NCBI GenBank assembly: GCA_030734395.1
Contig: JAUZTG010000020.1
Span: 1,860,001-1,924,000 of the forward strand
Origin: Sarocladium kiliense
Taxonomy: Eukaryota; Ascomycota; Sordariomycetes; Hypocreales; Sarocladiaceae
DNA length: 64,000 nucleotides
Direction: 5' to 3'
A model generated the notes under the pieces. The model saw only the letters and a program-made list of their open reading frames with translations, did not search any database and was not told the origin of the DNA. A program made the position numbers and the translations under genes. Below are positions 59,301-64,000 of this stretch, one piece after another; position 1 is the stretch's first letter, and the number at the start of each line of letters is the position of its first letter.

Positions 59301-61299
59301 GCTACAACTGGCACCCCATGGGAAATGCTACAACAATGCGCTGTTGAAGTGTTGCTCCCAGTACAGAGCTATGAACCCGGGGCCGGCCCGCCAAAGACCC
59401 AGTGACTCCACGATTGGGGCGACGCCTTAGCCGCAAGGGCTACCCTTCCAAGGTATGGGACTTTGTTACTGGAGCGCGGCCCGGTGCGCAGCCGCCTGGA
59501 TGGCACTTGTGGCGCCCTCAACCCTGTCACCTCCCCAGCTTTTCTGGCGTCACTCTCCCAGCTTGACGAGCCCGAAGACAGCTTTGCCCTGTCTTCGACC
59601 GACAAAGTTTTCCAGACACTCGCCCTGGTCCTCTCCATGGACTGCCTGACCCCTTGTGCAGAAGTGTGTCGCCGCAGGCTTACTGTTACATCAGGTGACA
59701 AGTCAGCTCTGCAGACAAGCAACCAGCGGTGAGCGGCTTGCCTACCTAGCGTGCCGAAATCCCTGCACGAGGTCGGGGTATGAGCACGTCTTCATGAGCC
59801 AGGACCCAGTGCACGATACGTCTAGGTGCATACGATAAGGCACCACGACATGGAAGGCGATTAACAACGACCTATTCCGCTAGCTGGGATCACATGTGCA
59901 AGGGCATTGTGGCGAGAAGTTAGTACGGTACCCATTTGACGACTGGTTTGAGCTTTGTTCATGATCGCTTGATTGATGTATCATTGAATCGAGCTGACAT
60001 GATGATCAGGCCAGTGTCGACTCGAGGTTATACTGCTTCTCGCTGTTCTGTCACGTTGGAAGGCGACGGAGCCATCCCACTGCGCAGCGTTGAAGGACCT
60101 GAGAACTCCACTGGTTGCCCACCCTCCTTTGGACTCGCAGAAAGAGCTGACACCGAGAGTGCGAAGGCGGGCTGGGCTATTTGCAGCAAACCAGCTTTGA
60201 CGTAGGCATCGCCAGGCGCGGCGACTTGGGGAAAAGGTTGAATCCCAAATCGCCCCAGAAAATCAAAGCCCAATCCAACCCGCCACCTCGGTTGCAGCTT
60301 CCACTAATGCACAACGGTCAACTAGTTCCTTGACGACCTGCGGACCGGGGCGCTCGTCCAGGTGCAAGATCACCCGTGATCCCGCTGGGGGAGTGGGCGC
60401 TTGCGATGGTTGTGGTGCGGCGCCATGGGTTGCCGAATGCATTGTCCTACTGTCGTACAGGACGCTTCATAGTCACAGTCATCGCCGCAGGGACCTCTTT
60501 GATCCAGGTCTGGCCCTCTGTTTGCCAGTCGCTTCTCATGTCGAGATGACCGACTTGCATATCATTGTACAATTGTGTCGGCCCTTTGAACTTGTCTCTG
60601 GGCTACCTCTGCTGCACCGGCCCCCCTTCTCGCACTTATCCGCGCCCCATGAACAACAAACCCCTGCTTCGCCGTGCCTCAACTCCCCGCTCACTGGCTG
60701 TGGATGCCGTATGGGAGGTGGCCACGTCGACTGGAGGCCGGAAGAGGTGTCAACGAAAGCATACACGGGGAGAAGGGGCTGTCGCGTTACAGTCGAAGGG
60801 GCAGCTACCGCCCGGTTTCGGTGTTTCGTTGTCAATGTACCACTGCATTCTGCACGGGCGCAGGCCGCAAATGGTCCGCAACATTCGACGACGCAGCCCT
60901 ACATGACATTATTGCAATCGCTGTTGGGTACAGGCCGTAACGTAAGCAAGAGGCAGAGACTTGGCTGGGAAGGCGAGGCTTGTTTGAGTTTGGCGAACAG
61001 AGCATCTGGCGCAAAGTGTGCAAGGTACATCGGATTCCAAGCTTCTATCCTGGGCAAGAGACATAACAACGGACGATAATCGGTGCCCACTTTACGCCGC
61101 ACCGTCATCTGCGGGGACGTGCCTCAAGCTCCCGAAACTATCTATCGGCAGCGGCCGGTCACAACATTGGAAGACGCGTGCCCTTCCGGTTCCACCTTAG
61201 CCAAACAAGGGGATCTCTGAACAAGCATCTTGCCGCTAGCATTCCCCCTTGAGCATCTTCTCAGACCTGTCTGCGAGGGAGCCTTGCCGAGGTGACCTA
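50306..61299. other. about 11 kb with no recognised gene
   Basis: All frames are short or of biased composition, and none shows a recognisable domain on either strand. The longest are 51080-51601 (+) and 60330-61079 (+); both lack family signatures. The left part must contain the promoter and 5' UTR of the Zn2Cys6 gene. It includes G-rich runs at 53778-53802 and GGGAAGG-type purine tracts near 53898-53940. The sequence stays at ordinary GC content, unlike the RIP-like tract at 40-41 kb. Confidence 0.5.
53778..53802 (+). repeat. G-run cluster (possible G-quadruplex)
   Basis: Runs of 7, 6 and 4 G within about 25 bases (GGGGGGGAGGGGGG, then GGAGGGG) could form a G-quadruplex on the plus strand. 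Confidence 0.45.
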
Positions 61300-63817
61300 T
61301 CACCTCCCAGATCTCTCCTTTTCGGCAATATCCACCACAAAAGCTCCACCGAGGAGGATTGCGGGCTCGTCAATGCTGTGGTGTTCATAGCTGATAGGAG
61401 AGACTTGGTCAGTTGTTGACTTTTGGTTGCTGGCATGTGGATGCAGGCAAGCACTTTGGCATGAAGGTGGCAGGAGTCAAGGAACGCAAGGCATCCCCAC
61501 ACCATACCATGCTATAGCCACGTTCCGCCCTTCATCTCCAAGTTATTTGACTCACCTGAGCGTGCCAACACCGCCTGCTTCGAGGAGGAAAGCAGGGCCT
61601 TCCTGTAGTGTCTTACCAGCCCACCGCATGGCAAAGGCACGGAGGATATGACCGTGTGCGACGATAAGAATATCGCCGCTACCACCACCGGGCTGCTGTG
61701 GCTTGCCGTCGGTCTGTGCCATAACAGGGCGGTGCCACCTTTCTCGGATGTCCTGAATCAATCGATCGAGACGTTCGGTGACTTGTTCTGGAGACCTAGT
61801 GGGGGAGGGGTGCGGTCCCAAACGTCAGCCCTTTCTTGGAGCTCTTCATACTGTGGGGAGATTGCACGCGCTATAGACTCTGAGACAGCCCTGATGCTAG
61901 CCCAGTCGAGATTGGAAAAGCACTGCTGTGAGGCTGTATGAACCACACGGAACTAACTGGCCACGTCAAGGCCTAGAGGCGAGCAAGCATGCAGGGAGGG
62001 TGATTTTCAGACTTGAGGAAAAACTCACTCTCCCCCTGGGCAACCATCGCGCCAAATGTCCCAAGTGCCTTCCAGGCCTTGTTCTGCGCGGATGCGGCGG
62101 ATCTCGGGACTGGTGATGCCTTCGTAGTCACCATAGTCCCACTCTCGAATGTCTTCGGTGACCTCAATGTGAGCGTCACAGGCGAGGCTGTCTGTTGGTC
62201 GGTCGCCATGGCGGCTCCACGGCAAGGCACAGGAGTGTTGCAAATTGAGCAGCTCGAAGGTGCGCTGGGCACGCTTGCGAGGCGAGACGTATCTGTAGCG
62301 CTTGGCAGGGAAGTGCCGACGTGTCAGTGACTCATACGATGCATGTAGGTTTTCGGTGATGAGACGGATGCTTGCTGTGCAATTTCGGGCGGTGTCTAGG
62401 CGACCAACACGAGGAAGAAGAGTACGCGCGTGTGTGCGTTGTTCAATGCTTGTTCAAGTGTCGGTGAGATCAGGACACCTGCATATGGAAGTTTTCAGGA
62501 TGGAGGGGTGTGGACGTTGTGCGTAAAGCAGTTGCTCAAGACCACTGAAGATCAGGCTCGGAAGGGTGATGCACAGACGAGGCATGGCAAAGATCTCCGG
62601 AGGGAATATGGAGGCGAGCCGTCCCTAGATGCATCTATCCGCGCCCTAAGGCCCGAAACGGGGACGGGGGGGGCGTGGCCCAGTGGCATGGCAGATGGCT
62701 TGTCCACGTAGCCTTGTCTTCCGTCCATTGTGATGAGTGGTCGCGGCATGATGCAGCAAACAAATGACGGCGCCAGCATGTTTCATGAGATGCAGCGGTC
62801 GGAAAACCAAGGGCAAGACGAATCAGTCTCCGGGAGCCAAAGACGAGGCTGTTGCCAACTGCATCCGACGTTGCATCTACCGCAAACGCAGGCAGACGAG
62901 GCCCGAGCAAACTTGTCTCGATAACCGAAGGCAACGAACAGATGAGAGTGGGGGGACTCCATCAAAGCACTTGCAGATTGAGTCTACGGCAAGCGTCTCA
63001 TTATCGCAGCACGAGCCAACGCAGGGCGAGGTGAGGCGAGGTAGCAGCCCGGGAGGCAAGACGGCAGACGGGCCATACATATGCAGGCGGTGGACTGCAG
63101 GTAACTGAAGAGGATGACACCAGAGCGGACACAGGCGAGCCTGCCGAGACGTGGTTGAGAGATTTTGCTTGGTTGCTTTGGTCGGATGGTTATTTGCTTG
63201 CTTCTGCACACCGCCTCGTATCACCAATTTGGTATTGGTGGTTGCATATGCAGACGACGTCGACTGGCCAGGGGTGTGCCCTGCTTCTGCTTCGGTTGGG
63301 CTGGGGGACAGGAAGCGAGAGTTTGGAGGGATAGGGAGAAACGCAAATTGGGCGTCCATGCGGCGTTTCTGAATGAATAAGTGAATTGGTGTGACGGGTA
63401 CAATGGGGTTGTGTGTGTGTGTGTCTTAGGGACGTGAAGTCATAGGATCTCGGATGAGAGACATATACTGTACCAAGCAGACTGTGTGAAGAAGTAAAGA
63501 ACAAAGACCAACCAGACCAACGGGAAGCCATTCGAAGGTGACCACGTATAAGACATGTTTGAACAAAGGACCAACAGCGAAAAAAGAAAAGAAAAAAATA
63601 AACTGAAAAATGAGCGAGAGGTTTGTGTAGAGACAACGTACATGTGAGCAAGCTGAGATGGCACAATCAACCTGTCGTCGCCCACGAGTGCTTTGCCCGT
63701 CGCTCGCACTCGCTTCTCGCCGTTGGCTGTGAGAGGAATGTCGGTTGAGCCGGTGTGTTTCCCCGAGAGGGACCACTCTGTCTCGCCGTGACGGACGATG
63801 AAGACGCGGGGAGTCAT
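61300..63817 (-). CDS. SHB17: sedoheptulose-bisphosphatase-like histidine phosphatase
   Basis: Four exons on the minus strand: 63817-63642, 62292-62029, 61795-61556 and 61390-61300, giving 256 aa. Introns are 1349, 233 and 165 bp, all phase 2, and every join keeps frame. The catalytic motif RHGETEW places the phospho-accepting histidine at 10. The product continues SGKHTGSTDIPLT, then YVSPRKRAQRTFELL, the acid segment DIREWDYGDYEG, and IWRDGCPGGE. The second histidine is in VAHGHI (His194). SYEHHSIDEPAILLGG closes the protein. This order matches yeast Shb17 closely, although the protein is slightly shorter. The enzyme dephosphorylates sedoheptulose-1,7-bisphosphate and feeds riboneogenesis in the cytosol. 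The first intron is exceptionally long for a filamentous ascomycete. Confidence 0.92.
63411..63424. repeat. GT dinucleotide repeat in SHB17-like intron 1
   Basis: Seven GT units lie inside the 1349-bp first intron of the histidine phosphatase gene. Confidence 0.8.
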
Positions 63818-64000
63818 CTTTGCGTGTATTCGAGCGGTAGTTGGTGTTGTTGGTATGACGGTGATTGATGCGATGGAGGGGCAGGTGGAGGGGTGAGTGT
63901 GCTGTGTAGGGTAGCTTCACGGCAGTAGAAGGGGTTGGCCGTGAGAATTGAACGAAGGGGATTGGGATGTTTTGTATGGATTTATATGGGATTGGAAAGT
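63818..64000 (-). promoter_or_regulatory. promoter side of the SHB17-like gene
   Basis: The last 183 bases lie upstream of the ATG at 63817 (minus strand). No TATA box of clear quality was seen. Confidence 0.35.

Noticed and set aside
60330..61079. 249-codon plus-strand frame
   Set aside because: No domain, no codon or splice support, and amino-acid order looks random.
62877..63359. 160-codon minus-strand frame within the long intron of the SHB17-like gene
   Set aside because: Low-complexity, no domain, and exons 1 and 2 join exactly at adjacent Shb17 residues, so no exon is needed here.

Overview
The window is nuclear DNA of a filamentous ascomycete (Pezizomycotina). Most coding regions are split by short GT..AG introns (52-105 bp) with CTAAC/CTGAC-type branch sites. 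Two genes carry fungal Zn2Cys6 binuclear clusters, one carries a fungal-type STAND/NACHT NTPase, and C/T-rich leaders precede several start codons. A Dothideomycete is my best guess, but that is inference. I read fourteen protein-coding genes, two decayed gene remnants, one tRNA-like element, and several long stretches with no convincing gene.

Layout. 0-12.4 kb: an F-box protein (2.65-4.54 kb) and a large STAND NTPase (9.1-12.4 kb), each with a long gene-free upstream region. 13.2-18.4 kb: an alpha/beta hydrolase of the homoserine O-acetyltransferase-like type, a double-hotdog thioesterase and a Zn2Cys6 regulator, closely packed, which could be a small metabolic group. 19.6-25.3 kb: two secreted-type peptidases (an M28 aminopeptidase with PA domain and a proteinase K-like subtilisin) around a small conserved fungal protein. 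28.2-29.5 kb: a small three-exon protein ending in a C2HC finger, with two MCB (ACGCGT) boxes and a TATA box upstream. 29.9-31.5 kb: a decayed region with a GIY-YIG-like remnant, a T-rich low-complexity block, a short CCCTAA telomere-like patch and a second broken reading frame.

31.8-38.9 kb is the most coherent functional unit: a GH2 beta-glucuronidase closely resembling bacterial enzymes, a divergently transcribed MFS sugar transporter, and a GH43 glycosidase. Together they look like a small carbohydrate-utilisation cluster that would release and import sugars from glucuronic-acid-containing plant glycans. A CGG-N6-CCG site lies just upstream of the GH2 gene.

40.2-41.4 kb is very AT-rich and looks like a RIP-type relic. 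42.2-44.1 kb is a five-exon 14-TM multidrug transporter. 44.1-48.9 kb has no recognisable gene apart from a tRNA-like element. 48.9-50.3 kb is a proline-rich Zn2Cys6 protein, followed by about 11 kb with no recognisable gene. The window closes with a sedoheptulose-bisphosphatase (SHB17)-like histidine phosphatase whose first intron is about 1.35 kb, very long for such a fungus.

All exon borders were read by eye from frame continuity and splice consensus. No alignment or transcript data were available.
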